Assembly (NCBI RefSeq): GCF_004364575.1 | Contig: NZ_SOAG01000004.1 | Location: forward strand, 91,476 to 155,475 | From: Myroides indicus | GTDB taxonomy: Bacteria > Bacteroidota > Bacteroidia > Flavobacteriales > Flavobacteriaceae | Reading direction: 5' to 3' | Length of the DNA stretch: 64,000 nucleotides | Shown here: positions 28,478-36,775 of the stretch, in pieces | Position numbering within the stretch: position 1 is the stretch's first letter | Layout of the letters: each line of letters opens with the position of its first letter | Position numbers and translations under genes: made by a program | The notes under the pieces: generated by a model | Seen by the model: the letters and a program-made list of their open reading frames with translations, nothing else | Database searches by the model: none | What the model was told of the DNA's origin: nothing

Positions 28478-29614
28478 ATGTCAAACAATCATATTCAACT
28501 CAATACTATTGAAGAAGCCATCGAAGATATCCGCGCAGGAAAAGTAGTCATTGTTGTAGACGATGAAGACAGAGAGAATGAAGGCGATTTTATTGCTGCC
28601 GCAGAAAAAGTAACTCCGGAGATGATTAATTTTATGGCAACTCATGGTAGAGGTCTTATTTGTGCTCCTCTCACCCAAAAGAGATGCAAAGAATTAGACT
28701 TGCACCCTATGGTTACTAATAATACTGTTTTACATCAAACTGCATTTACCGTATCTGTTGATTTAAAAGGACATGGATGTACAACAGGGATATCTGCGTA
28801 TGACCGAGCAAAAACAATTGAATTTTTAGTAAAAGACGAAACTAAACCAGATGACCTAGGTCGTCCCGGACATATTTTCCCTTTAATTGCCAAAGAAGGC
28901 GGAGTTTTAAGACGAACCGGACATACCGAAGCTACTGTAGATCTGGCTCGTCTTGCCGGTTTTAAACCTGCAGGGATTTTAGTAGAAATTTTAAACAAGG
29001 ACGGCTCCATGGCAAGATTGCCTCAGCTTGTTGAAGTAGCTCAAAAATGGAATTTGAAAATAATTTCTATTGAGGATTTGGTGGCTTACCGCATGAAACA
29101 CGACAGTCTGATCCAAAAGAAAGAAGATTTTGAAATAAAAACCAGATTTGGCAGCTTTAGATTGCGAGCATATTACCAAACAACCAATAAACAAGTTCAC
29201 ATTGCACTAACCAAAGGTACATGGAACAATGGTGATACTGTTTTGACCAGAATCAACTCAGTTACCGGCAATGATGATGTATTAGAAGCACTAAGCGGCA
29301 AGCTCGACCAAAGAATGGAAGCCTCTTTCAAAAAAATTAACGAAGAAGGAACTGGAGCAATTTTATTTATCAATCAGGAAAATCAAACTTCAAACTTATT
29401 AAAACGCTTAGCTCTTATTAAGGAAGAACACAACGCAACCTTAGATATCAATACTCCTAAACTGCCGAGTGATTCAAAAGATTTTGGTATCGGAGCACAA
29501 ATTTTACACGACTTAAACATCAGTAAAATAAAGTTGATGACAAACTCCGGACACACTAAACGAGTAGGAATGATTGGTTACGGTTTAGAAATAGAAGATT
29601 ATATTACCTATTAA
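28478..29614 (+). CDS. ribBA: 3,4-dihydroxy-2-butanone-4-phosphate synthase with degenerate GTP cyclohydrolase II domain
   Basis: A 378-residue two-domain protein. Residues 1-205 form a full DHBP synthase with the acidic motif [28 protein letters not shown], and RPGHIFPL, then [12 protein letters not shown]. Residues 206-378 follow the GTP cyclohydrolase II fold (FGSFRLRAY, then [11 protein letters not shown]), but the zinc-binding cysteines of a true enzyme are missing: the expected region reads [14 protein letters not shown] infer that only the riboflavin-pathway synthase activity (ribulose-5-phosphate to DHBP) is retained. Confidence 0.93.
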   Translation: MSNNHIQLNTIEEAIEDIRAGKVVIVVDDEDRENEGDFIAAAEKVTPEMINFMATHGRGLICAPLTQKRCKELDLHPMVTNNTVLHQTAFTVSVDLKGHGCTTGISAYDRAKTIEFLVKDETKPDDLGRPGHIFPLIAKEGGVLRRTGHTEATVDLARLAGFKPAGILVEILNKDGSMARLPQLVEVAQKWNLKIISIEDLVAYRMKHDSLIQKKEDFEIKTRFGSFRLRAYYQTTNKQVHIALTKGTWNNGDTVLTRINSVTGNDDVLEALSGKLDQRMEASFKKINEEGTGAILFINQENQTSNLLKRLALIKEEHNATLDINTPKLPSDSKDFGIGAQILHDLNISKIKLMTNSGHTKRVGMIGYGLEIEDYITY

Positions 29615-29686
29615 AAAAAACAATTATCTGTATATTAATATTTTACATTTTTATCAAAAAATATTATTGATTTTATACAATTTTAA

Positions 29687-29718
29687 TTTGCATAAGTTAT
29701 ACAGATAATCTACATTTG
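29687..29718 (+). promoter_or_regulatory. Primary sigma promoter of tRNA-Ser
   Basis: TTTG at 29687-29690, 20 bp, then TACATTTG at 29711-29718. This is an exact match to the Bacteroidota consensus TTTG-N19-21-TAnnTTTG, ending 30 bp before the mature tRNA 5' end. Confidence 0.88.
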
Positions 29719-29747
29719 CACTCGCAATACAGAACAAGAGTTCGACT

Positions 29748-29832
29748 GGAGAAATGGCAGAGTGGTCGAATGCGGCGGTCTTGAAAACCGTTGACTGTAA
29801 CAGGTCCGGGGGTTCGAATCCCTCTTTCTCCG
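29748..29832 (+). tRNA. tRNA-Ser (anticodon UGA)
   Basis: An 85-nt class II tRNA. Acceptor GGAGAAA pairs with TTTCTCC, discriminator G at 29832, CCA not encoded. The anticodon loop CTTGAAA carries TGA inside the stem GCGGT/ACCGT. A long variable arm is present, and the T-loop GGTTCGAATC is intact. The gene stays complete after integration of the downstream elements: the shared 14-bp att sequence is its own 3' end. Confidence 0.96.
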
Positions 29833-29833
29833 C
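29820..29833 (+). repeat. att core, copy 1 (tRNA 3' end; left end of element 1)
   Basis: CCCTCTTTCTCCGC, which covers the tRNA T-arm/acceptor 3' strand. The identical 14-mer recurs at 46470-46483 and 62306-62319. It marks the original attB/attL. Confidence 0.85.
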
Positions 29834-30105
29834 GAAATTATAAATAGTAACTTTTTAAAAGTTATTAAAAAAGCACAAAACCTATGATTCACAATGAGTT
29901 ATAGGTTTTTTCTTTTTTAGGGGTATCACATTATTTTTAAAAGTGCACCCAAAAAAGTTACAGATTCGGTGCACAAAAAAATTTCCTAGTGATGCGCACC
30001 TTTGAACTTAACGAACCCTTACGCCAAAAGGCGCCAGAGAGTTTTAAACTGTGATTTTGGAACGTTTTAATTCGACATTTATTAATATTTAAAAACAGTT
30101 GAATT
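29834..30105 (+). other. Left end of element 1: hairpins and candidate integrase arm sites
   Basis: No gene is seen. It holds a terminator-like hairpin (left arm 29877-29885, right arm 29901-29909, then T-rich) and three related short words (GTGCACCC near 29943, GGTGCACA near 29969, TGCGCACC near 29993) that could be recombinase arm sites. Nearly the same sequence recurs at 62320-62591, before the third integrase. TTTG at 30056 followed 20 bp later by TATTAATA is a weak promoter candidate. Confidence 0.6.
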
Positions 30106-31425
30106 ATGTTAGAAAAACAGTTATCAATTAATTTCTTTCTCAAACCAAGTAGGAAGAAAAGTGATTTAAGAGGTGTTTACCTTCGAATCACAGTAGATGG
30201 TATTCGCAAAGAGACTTCTTTAAGTCATAGATGGGATATCAAAAGATGGAACCAAAAAGCAGGTCGTGCCAATGGCGCTAAAGAAGACGCTAAAACGCTA
30301 AACTACATCTTAGATACAATCGTATCTAAGATTACCAAGTACAAATTAGAGTTATTAAGTAATGAAGAGCCTATTACTGCTTCTGTGCTTATGGATTATA
30401 TCCAAGGCAAAGGAACTAGTAGGATTAAAGTTTTAGAAGAATTCCAAAAACACAATGATGAAGTTTTTAAACTAGTACCTAAAGAGTATGCTATTGGAAC
30501 ACATGAAAGATATGTAACAGCTAGATCGCATGTTGGAGAATATATCCGTTATGTATATGGTAAAGAAGATATAGAGTTTAGAGAACTCAATTATGAGTTT
30601 GTAATTGGCTATGAGCACTATTTAAAGACCGTTAGAGCGTGTTCTAACAATACTGCTATAAAGTATATCTCAAACTTCAAGAAGATTGTTTTACGGGCTG
30701 TTGCGAAGGGAATAATATCTTCTAATCCTTTTGTACAATACAAACCTAAAAAGACGAAACTCAATAAGAAACCATTAAGCAAACAAGAGCTATCTATTTT
30801 AGAAAACAAAGAGTTTCAAAATGATAGAGTAAGTACGGTAAGAGATGTATTTGTATTTCAGTGCTATACTGGTCTTGCTTATATTGATGTATTTCAACTA
30901 AAGAAAAGCGATATTACTAAAGATGAGGAGGGCAATCTGTGGATTAGAACCAACAGACAAAAGACAGATGCTAATATAACTATCCCTCTACTTCCAAAAG
31001 CAATAGAGATAATGGAAAAGTATAAAAATCATCCTGATTGTATTGGTAAAGATATCGTTCTTCCTGTTCGTTCTAATCAAAAGATGAATGAGTACTTAAA
31101 AGAGATTGCCTCACTATGTGAGATAAGTGAGTTAAACACCCATAAAGCAAGAAGAACTTTTGGAAGTACTGTAACTCTTGGAAATGGTGTACCTATTCAT
31201 GTAGTAAAGGAAATGTTAGGACATCACTCTGTTAAGCAGACTGAGGAATACGCTCTAACAGAAGAAGAAGCTATTAAGACTGAAATGCAGATTTTAAAAG
31301 GTAAACTTGAAGGGAAATCAAATAAGCAAAGTGATAATTACACAGATTTACTAGAGAGTTTAAAAAAGCTAAACCCTGATAAATTAACTCAACTAACTAA
31401 TTTTATTAATCAGTTAAATGGATAA
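30106..31425 (+). CDS. Tyrosine recombinase (integrase) of element 1
   Basis: A 439-residue site-specific recombinase with an N-terminal SAM-like arm/core-binding region (residues 1-210) and a catalytic domain. The catalytic residues are His346 and Arg349 (NTHKARRTFG), His373 (LGHHSVKQT) and the nucleophile Tyr382. The first catalytic arginine is absent: the motif reads YTGLAYIDVF with Ala258. A replacement at this position is known in Bacteroidota recombinases such as IntDOT. It probably integrates at tRNA-Ser. It is about 93% identical by eye to the integrase at 62592. Confidence 0.93.
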   Translation: MLEKQLSINFFLKPSRKKSDLRGVYLRITVDGIRKETSLSHRWDIKRWNQKAGRANGAKEDAKTLNYILDTIVSKITKYKLELLSNEEPITASVLMDYIQGKGTSRIKVLEEFQKHNDEVFKLVPKEYAIGTHERYVTARSHVGEYIRYVYGKEDIEFRELNYEFVIGYEHYLKTVRACSNNTAIKYISNFKKIVLRAVAKGIISSNPFVQYKPKKTKLNKKPLSKQELSILENKEFQNDRVSTVRDVFVFQCYTGLAYIDVFQLKKSDITKDEEGNLWIRTNRQKTDANITIPLLPKAIEIMEKYKNHPDCIGKDIVLPVRSNQKMNEYLKEIASLCEISELNTHKARRTFGSTVTLGNGVPIHVVKEMLGHHSVKQTEEYALTEEEAIKTEMQILKGKLEGKSNKQSDNYTDLLESLKKLNPDKLTQLTNFINQLNG

Positions 31426-31430
31426 TAGGA

Positions 31431-31499
31431 ACTCCCTTAAATTCTCTACACTTTCTAACAATTCAACTGTAGTTTTGCAAACAAGAAATTTAAGGGAGT
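31431..31499 (+). terminator. Long-range inverted repeat after the integrase
   Basis: A 13-bp perfect arm at 31431-31443 pairs with 31487-31499 across 43 bp, just after the integrase stop. It may stop integrase transcription or be an end-processing structure. There is no T run. Confidence 0.45.
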
Positions 31500-31507
31500 C
31501 AATTTCC

Positions 31508-31553
31508 AACCTTTTTAATGAGTAAAAGTAAACTTCTACTCATTAAAAAGGTT
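31508..31553. terminator. 17-bp hairpin overlapping the stop of the excisionase-like gene
   Basis: A perfect 17-bp stem pairs 31508-31524 with 31537-31553 around a 12-nt loop. The right arm contains the stop codon of the minus-strand gene ending at 31536. A likely bidirectional terminator between the convergent integrase and excisionase-like genes. Confidence 0.8.
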
Positions 31554-31790
31554 CATAATATCTTTTCTGTTGTAGTAATACGAACCAAGTATTTTGCGAT
31601 ACTGCAATTTACCACTAATGCGTAGTGTTTGTAGTGAAGCTGGCGAGATACTGAGTAATTGTCTTGCTACTTTAGCCTTTACCCATTCAAGAGAAGTTTC
31701 TTTGTTTTGCTTGACTAATAGATCTTTTAACTCTCCAATGATTGTTTGAGCAAACAATCTCAAATCGTCTTTTGTAATTTGACTTTCCAT
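31536..31790 (-). CDS. Excisionase-like helix-turn-helix protein
   Basis: An 84-residue basic protein. The C-terminal 45 residues (WVKAKVARQLLSISPASLQT, then GKLQYRKILGSYYYNRKDI) match the MerR-like/excisionase winged helix (HTH_17). Such small proteins next to tyrosine recombinases commonly act as recombination directionality factors or as repressors. It converges with the integrase. Choosing between excision factor and regulator would be inference. Confidence 0.72.
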   Translation of the reverse strand: MESQITKDDLRLFAQTIIGELKDLLVKQNKETSLEWVKAKVARQLLSISPASLQTLRISGKLQYRKILGSYYYNRKDIMNLFNE

Positions 31791-31929
31791 GATAGTTATT
31801 TTTTTGGTTAAACAACTAAACTACAATCAAAACAGATGATACTCTATTTTTGGCAGTTTCAAAGTCTATTTGGCTTTATCTTACTAAGTTTAAGATAATA
31901 TACGAGTTAGAATTATTACCTTTAATTCA

Positions 31930-33141
31930 TTATGTTTTTTTATAATTCAACCTATCTTTTATTCTTCTCTTGCAAAAATCAGTAGCCAATAAGGTTATAA
32001 CATCTAAAATTTTAAGTAAGGTGGTTTCAATATTTAAATCGGAATCATTTATCTCTATAGCTTGTTTATTAGCAATATATTGGATTAGTCGATCTTCTAC
32101 TTCATATATAAATTCCCTAACATCAATATCGTGATACAGTATAGAAAGAGTTATATTGAGGTTTTCACTTTCTGCTGTACTTAGATATTTAGGTTTCCAA
32201 ATACGCAGTTCCTCTATGGAAAATGGACAATTAATGTAGTCTAAAATATCAGGATTAAGCCAAGTAGTTGGATAATAGTCAGTTTGTAGTAGTACCCATC
32301 CTGTTTGTAGCAACCACTTTAAGGTAAATCGAAAACTAGTAACATTTTGTATAAGGAAAGTATCTTCTTTTTTTGAGTTAGAATATATCACTTTAATAAC
32401 TTCTTGAATTTCATAATAACTGTTTGTATTGAAGATAAGAATGATATTCTCAAAAGGATTACTGGCTTGGTAACCTTCACATGGACTGCCTAAATAGTGT
32501 TCCCATACGTGATTATTTGGGGGTAAATAACTGTAATCAGCCCAGCTTATAGCTAAGTAGCTAGCTTCAAATAATTTCAATATAGCATCATATACCTTAT
32601 AAGGAGGAGGTCCCATAATATCAGTGATGTCCTGATTCCTCTCTAAGGCTTCTTTCCAATGATCTAACATCTTTATCCAAAGGGATAAGTCCATTGGTTT
32701 AAAAAAGTCTTTAAATACTTTTTGAAAATTCTGCACTTCTTTGATGCTTAGCAAGGTATAAGAATCCTCTAAATGAGCAAGATGATGATTGATTTTGAAA
32801 TCCTCTCTAGAGCGATACTCAAACACACAGCGATAAGGATTTTTAACCCATGGAATATCAATCCAATCATTCCAATATTTGAGTTTTTTTTTCTGATGAA
32901 TAAAAAAATGACATCCCATAACCATCATTTTAATATCTAGTATAAAAGGGATTTGTCGCTCACAAATTTGCTTTCGTTTTTTTTTGCTAGTGACTGATTC
33001 ATTAAAGCGTTCTAGTTCTTTTAATAGTTCTCGAAAAGATTCTAAAGTATATGAACTCAAGGCTTCGAATATACCTCCATTGAGTAAGAATTCAGGAATT
33101 TCTAATTTGTCGTCAGGTGGGCACCAGTAAATATCTTTCAT
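31930..33141 (-). CDS. Uncharacterised 403-residue protein of element 1
   Basis: I do not recognise a family. The protein is rich in aromatic residues and acidic patches, with no signal peptide or membrane segment. The start MKDIYWCPPDDKLEIPEF is plausible, with TTTTTTTTTAG just upstream. The C-terminus ends in a basic helix (KRRIKDRLNYKKT). It is divergent from a XRE-type regulator across 295 bp and reads toward the excisionase-like gene. Its position suggests a regulatory or core-element role, not cargo, but nothing in the sequence proves that. Confidence 0.75.
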   Translation of the reverse strand: MKDIYWCPPDDKLEIPEFLLNGGIFEALSSYTLESFRELLKELERFNESVTSKKKRKQICERQIPFILDIKMMVMGCHFFIHQKKKLKYWNDWIDIPWVKNPYRCVFEYRSREDFKINHHLAHLEDSYTLLSIKEVQNFQKVFKDFFKPMDLSLWIKMLDHWKEALERNQDITDIMGPPPYKVYDAILKLFEASYLAISWADYSYLPPNNHVWEHYLGSPCEGYQASNPFENIILIFNTNSYYEIQEVIKVIYSNSKKEDTFLIQNVTSFRFTLKWLLQTGWVLLQTDYYPTTWLNPDILDYINCPFSIEELRIWKPKYLSTAESENLNITLSILYHDIDVREFIYEVEDRLIQYIANKQAIEINDSDLNIETTLLKILDVITLLATDFCKRRIKDRLNYKKT

Positions 33142-33301
33142 AATGTTTTTTTTTAGTTCAACTTATATATTTTAGTTTTCTTAGTTTAAAAAGTGATAGT
33201 CCATCTCTCTTTGTAGACAATTCGAGAGTAGTTCCTTTAGTAAATTTTTATTGTAATTGTGTTCAAAGTTGTTCACTTTCTAAAGAATAAAAAATTCTCG
33301 A

Positions 33302-33349
33302 AAAGGATATTATATCCTTTGTATTTGCATTCTATTTTAGATAATTTAG
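33302..33349 (+). promoter_or_regulatory. Promoter with overlapping palindromic operator for the XRE regulator
   Basis: TTTG at 33318-33321, 20 bp, then TAATTTAG at 33342-33349 (one mismatch to TAnnTTTG). The palindrome AAAGGATA-TTA-TATCCTTT at 33302-33320 overlaps the -33 box. This is the layout expected for repression by a bound dimer, plausibly the XRE protein itself. The leader to the ATG at 33437 would be about 80 nt. Confidence 0.6.
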
Positions 33350-33436
33350 AATTCTATTTATTTTTAATAACTTTACAATTCAATCTTTTTAAATCATTGG
33401 CTTTATTTTTGAGCCTTCTTAACTCAGCTATTAATT

Positions 33437-33844
33437 ATGGAACATAAAATACATCAAGGAAGAAATGTAAAGCGTTTTAGAGAAATGCTTGGAATCAAAC
33501 AAGAAGTTCTTGCTTTTGATTTAGGAGATGATTGGAATCAAAAGAAGATATCTCTACTTGAACAGAAAGAAGTTATTGATAATGCTTTATTACAACAGAT
33601 TTCTAAGGTGCTTAAAATACCTGTAGAAGCAATTGAGAATTTTGATGAAGAGCAGGCTGTTTATAATATTGCTTGTAATTTTTCTGATAATGCTATCAAT
33701 AATAATGGCTTAAATATTCAAAATAACAATTCCATTGATAAGATAGTTCAACTTCACGAAGAAAAGATTGCCTTATATGAGCGTATGCTAAAGGAGAAAG
33801 ACGAAATGATGATGCGTTTAGAGAAGCTGATTCAAACTAAGTAA
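33437..33844 (+). CDS. XRE-family helix-turn-helix regulator with coiled-coil tail
   Basis: A 135-residue protein. Residues 5-66 form a Cro/C1-type HTH (GRNVKRFREMLGIKQEVLAF, then QKKISLLEQKE). An asparagine-rich stretch (about 80-97) and a C-terminal amphipathic helix (EEKIALYERMLKEKDEMMMR) follow, probably for dimerisation. A common regulator in Bacteroidota elements. A strong terminator follows at 33914. It probably controls neighbouring element genes through the palindrome at 33302. Confidence 0.85.
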   Translation: MEHKIHQGRNVKRFREMLGIKQEVLAFDLGDDWNQKKISLLEQKEVIDNALLQQISKVLKIPVEAIENFDEEQAVYNIACNFSDNAINNNGLNIQNNNSIDKIVQLHEEKIALYERMLKEKDEMMMRLEKLIQTK

Positions 33845-33913
33845 ATGGAGCATTAATAAAAATATGAAAACTTAACCTTATAGTTAGGCTTTTTTTGTGT
33901 CTATATAAAATAG

Positions 33914-33953
33914 AAAAAGCTAGAGTACATATAATTTTGTACTCTAGCTTTTT
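33914..33953. terminator. Terminator after the XRE regulator
   Basis: A perfect 16-bp stem pairs 33914-33929 with 33938-33953 around TATAATTT, with A5 and T5 ends. Bidirectional potential. Confidence 0.88.
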
Positions 33954-33997
33954 TGCTTCTTGTATTCTGGTAATTAATACTCTTTTCTCTTTACCAA

Positions 33998-34105
33998 TTT
34001 TGCGACCTTCGGGAGAAAAACGAGTGGTCTTTGTTCCTGTTCAAATTTTTCAATTTGTAAGGACAAAGACACATCTCGATAATTTAAACGTCATTTCGCT
34101 GTGGA
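33998..34105. repeat. Conserved structured segment, copy in element 1 (candidate oriT)
   Basis: It shares about 100 bp with 56930-57032 of element 2: TTTTGCGACCTTCGGGAG, then ACGAGTGGTCTTTG, then GGACAAAGACACATCTCG. Internal pairing is CGAG/CTCG and GTCTTTG/CAAAGAC, with an inner CAAATT/AATTTG hairpin. In element 2 it lies directly upstream of the mobilisation genes, which suggests an origin of transfer. Here it lies between the XRE gene and a minus-strand gene, about 2.1 kb from the mob genes. Confidence 0.6.
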
Positions 34106-34128
34106 TAATAATCCATCACTTTTACACT

Positions 34129-35832
34129 TTACTCCAAAGAAGAGTTATCTCCCAATTCTTTTTTTGTAAATGAGTATATCATATCACAGAATGAGTCTAA
34201 TTCTTTAATGTCTTCTACTGTAGAATCAACTATAAAATCATTTGGTTTAGGGTAATATTTTACAAAACAGTCCTTATTAAATAGCATTTTTTTCACTGTG
34301 GGTAACTCATTTATGTCTTTATAGACCGAGGGATAACACCACTGAATTAAATCCCATAAATAATTTAGATCAATAATACTGGAAATAAAGTCAAGTTTTC
34401 TATAAATAAGTAATACAAGTGATTGTTGTATGACAAAATGATAAAGCATCGCTTGTGCTTCACAGAATGTTGCATTACTATTTTCTTTAATATTCAAATA
34501 AGCTCTATTAAGTGATTCTAAGCATTCTTGAGTATATTTATTCTTATTGTGTGTTATAGTATCTTCGTCCTTATCATAGCTTATGTAAATTGAATTGCCA
34601 TAAAATAAGTTTTGGCTAGTAAAATACTTTTTATAAAACTCAAAGAACATAGGAATATTTCTTGTCCAATTACTTGCTTTTTGAAGTAAGACCGTAACTT
34701 TAACTTGTCCACTAGTTTGTTTAGTAATTAAATTACTAAACTGCCTAATTTCCTGATAAGTTCTTTTTTGAGTTAATACTACAATAAACAAGTGAATGCC
34801 TCTTTCATACTTAAAATCAGTCAATGGAATATTAAAGTATCTCTTTGAAAGAAGAAATACAGATTTAGGTCTATAAAAAATTTTAAGAGTTTCTTTTACT
34901 TGATTCTCTAAGGTGTCTTCCCATGATTCTACACTAGCTTTAGCTTTTTCTATTATATTATAGGTTTCTAATTGCTTAACACGATGTTTAAAAATATCCG
35001 AACAATCATTTTTAAAATCTATTGTTAATGCTTCTGCAAATAAATTTAGATTGTCAATTAATAGCTTTATATCATAAACGTCTTCTTTAATAGATGACTG
35101 ATAGTTTAATATAATTAATAAATATTTAATTGATAAAGGTGGTTTTGTTAAATCATAAAAATCTATACCAGCAATGGTTGTATTTTTATCGAATTTGTTC
35201 TTGACTGTATTTGAGTGTGCGACTAGAAATGATAGTACTTGCTCTGTAGTATAGTTTTTCAAAAAAACATCCATAGGAAGAAATATAACTTTAAAGTCTG
35301 TTATTATCTCTTGTAATAATTGTTGTAGTCGTTGCAGTATAAAAACAATATTGACACTATCTTGTTCCTCGCTACTAGTATAAGGTTGAAGTAATTTAGT
35401 ATAAGACTCCTCTTTTTGTTTTAGCCACCTTTTTGTTTTCTTAAGAAAATTCCTTTCTCCATCATTCTGAATGTTTTCAATCTCTTCATCATAAAAGCCA
35501 TCGTTACAAAATATTAACTGATCTAATTGACAGTTTAAATTATAGTAGATATTATGAGGTGTTTTTTTATTAAGGATTAGTTGGTCCATTTCAATTACGT
35601 TAATAATGGTATTATATAATTCAATACTATTATTAACCCAATCTTGATTTACTAATTCCTTCAGAACTTTACCTTCTCCAATGATTGTTATTGTTGGTAG
35701 AGTTAATATGTTTGCTTGTGCATGAAATACATAATATATCCAATTATCTGGCTTAGATATAAATTCACTAAGGTTCTCTTTAATATCCTTATGAATACTT
35801 GAACTTGAAATTAGGTTTTTACTTGTCAACAT
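34129..35832 (-). CDS. Uncharacterised 567-residue protein with possible HEPN-like C-terminus
   Basis: I do not recognise a firm family. No signal or membrane segment is seen. Residues about 320-420 (IFYRPKSVFLLSKRYFN, then RGIHLFIVVLTQ) look like the nucleotidyltransferase-like half of Bacteroidota MNT-HEPN proteins. Residues about 450-540 (ATFCEAQAMLYHFVIQQSLV, then LDFISSIIDLNYLWDL) look like the helical HEPN half. The catalytic RxxxxxH of RNase-type HEPN is not obvious. HEPN proteins are frequent in defence and toxin loci. The assignment is tentative and by pattern only. Confidence 0.7.
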   Translation of the reverse strand: MLTSKNLISSSSIHKDIKENLSEFISKPDNWIYYVFHAQANILTLPTITIIGEGKVLKELVNQDWVNNSIELYNTIINVIEMDQLILNKKTPHNIYYNLNCQLDQLIFCNDGFYDEEIENIQNDGERNFLKKTKRWLKQKEESYTKLLQPYTSSEEQDSVNIVFILQRLQQLLQEIITDFKVIFLPMDVFLKNYTTEQVLSFLVAHSNTVKNKFDKNTTIAGIDFYDLTKPPLSIKYLLIILNYQSSIKEDVYDIKLLIDNLNLFAEALTIDFKNDCSDIFKHRVKQLETYNIIEKAKASVESWEDTLENQVKETLKIFYRPKSVFLLSKRYFNIPLTDFKYERGIHLFIVVLTQKRTYQEIRQFSNLITKQTSGQVKVTVLLQKASNWTRNIPMFFEFYKKYFTSQNLFYGNSIYISYDKDEDTITHNKNKYTQECLESLNRAYLNIKENSNATFCEAQAMLYHFVIQQSLVLLIYRKLDFISSIIDLNYLWDLIQWCYPSVYKDINELPTVKKMLFNKDCFVKYYPKPNDFIVDSTVEDIKELDSFCDMIYSFTKKELGDNSSLE

Positions 35833-36224
35833 AATGTTTGATTTTTAAGTTATTCACTTGCAAGTTGTTTGGATTTTAGTGGATAATATATTCTTACAAA
35901 GGATTAATTATTCCTCATTATTTTCTATGGCTCTATTTGGCTAATTATGTCTTACAATGTTTTGAATCACATTGATTTACTTTGCCTTAAGAAATATTAA
36001 AAGAGTAGTATATCACTACTCTTTTCTTTTACGGTAATATATGGTTTTGAAAAAAGCAAGCGGGACTTGGGCAGAGCCCTAGTCGCTTGCCTTTTCACTA
36101 GCGTTGCAAAGGGGTTGAGTATACCTTAAGTATACTCTTGGGCTTTCAGCCCTTATAAAGATGTGATTTGGGTATACTTAAGGGTATACTCTCTTTTAAG
36201 ATTAATAAACTAAAAAAGATAAAT
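35833..36224. other. Structured leader upstream of the mobilisation genes of element 1
   Basis: No gene. Four structures are seen. A perfect 11-bp hairpin pairs 35999-36009 with 36015-36025. A long imperfect hairpin spans 36056-36090 (GCAAGCG, then GGGC-AGA-GCCC, then CGCTTGC). The palindrome GAGTATAC-CTTAA-GTATACTC is at 36117-36137. A GGGCT-TTC-AGCCC hairpin is at 36140-36152. Two more GTATAC words are at 36172 and 36184, so GTATAC occurs in or near each operator-like site. This is the position where a relaxase binding or operator region is expected, and it competes with 33998 as oriT. Confidence 0.6.
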
Positions 36225-36773
36225 ATGAAACAACTAGATACAAGTAGTATTCGCTTTTCAAAACCAGTTAATGAAAAGTTTGAAAAGCTCGCTTTAGGAT
36301 TTAAGCGAAGCAAGAAGGAGTTATTTACTCAGATGGTTGATTACTTCTATAGAAGTAAAAAAGATCCATCAGACTTTGGAGATGAAGTTTTAAAAAAGGA
36401 ATTATCCTTAGGAATCAGTCGGATAATCTCTTTTATAAAACAACAAGAGAAAGATTTTCTATTGCCAAGCTATACTGATGTAGGACTTTTAAAGGTTGCT
36501 ATGGCTCAAAGTAATGATAAGCTTAGTAATATTGATACTCATTTAGCTAGAGAAAGCGAGGTAAATACTGCCCTATTAAAGTACACAAAAAGTATAATAG
36601 GTGGAATAAGAGTACTAGTAAATCATCAAAGACAAAAAGATGAGCTCAAAGAGCAGTTTAGAGAGCTTTTAGAGTATTACATCCATTCACGTGAAGAAAT
36701 GGGTTGGACAACAGCTAATGCAAAGAAAGAACAGCTAATAGAGCATGTAAGACAATCTTTAAATAATATGTAA
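36225..36773 (+). CDS. bfmA: BfmA/BtgA-family mobilisation protein
   Basis: The ATG at 36225 (MKQLDTSSIRFSKPVNEKFE) gives 182 residues and fits the family start; an upstream ATG at 36168 lies in the palindromic leader. The N-terminal 50 residues look like a ribbon-helix-helix DNA-binding fold (SIRFSKPVNEKFEKLALGF). The rest is helical and charged. BfmA/BtgA proteins bind oriT and assist the relaxase during mobilisation. The relaxase-like gene follows after 2 bp. Confidence 0.85.
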   Translation: MKQLDTSSIRFSKPVNEKFEKLALGFKRSKKELFTQMVDYFYRSKKDPSDFGDEVLKKELSLGISRIISFIKQQEKDFLLPSYTDVGLLKVAMAQSNDKLSNIDTHLARESEVNTALLKYTKSIIGGIRVLVNHQRQKDELKEQFRELLEYYIHSREEMGWTTANAKKEQLIEHVRQSLNNM

Positions 36774-36775
36774 TT

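Noticed and set aside
29710..29892. Minus-strand 60-codon frame across tRNA-Ser
   Set aside because: It is a shadow of the tRNA gene and the following hairpin.
31930..33141. RteC-type regulator
   Set aside because: Position and size fit, but I could not find RteC landmarks in the sequence, so the protein is left unassigned.
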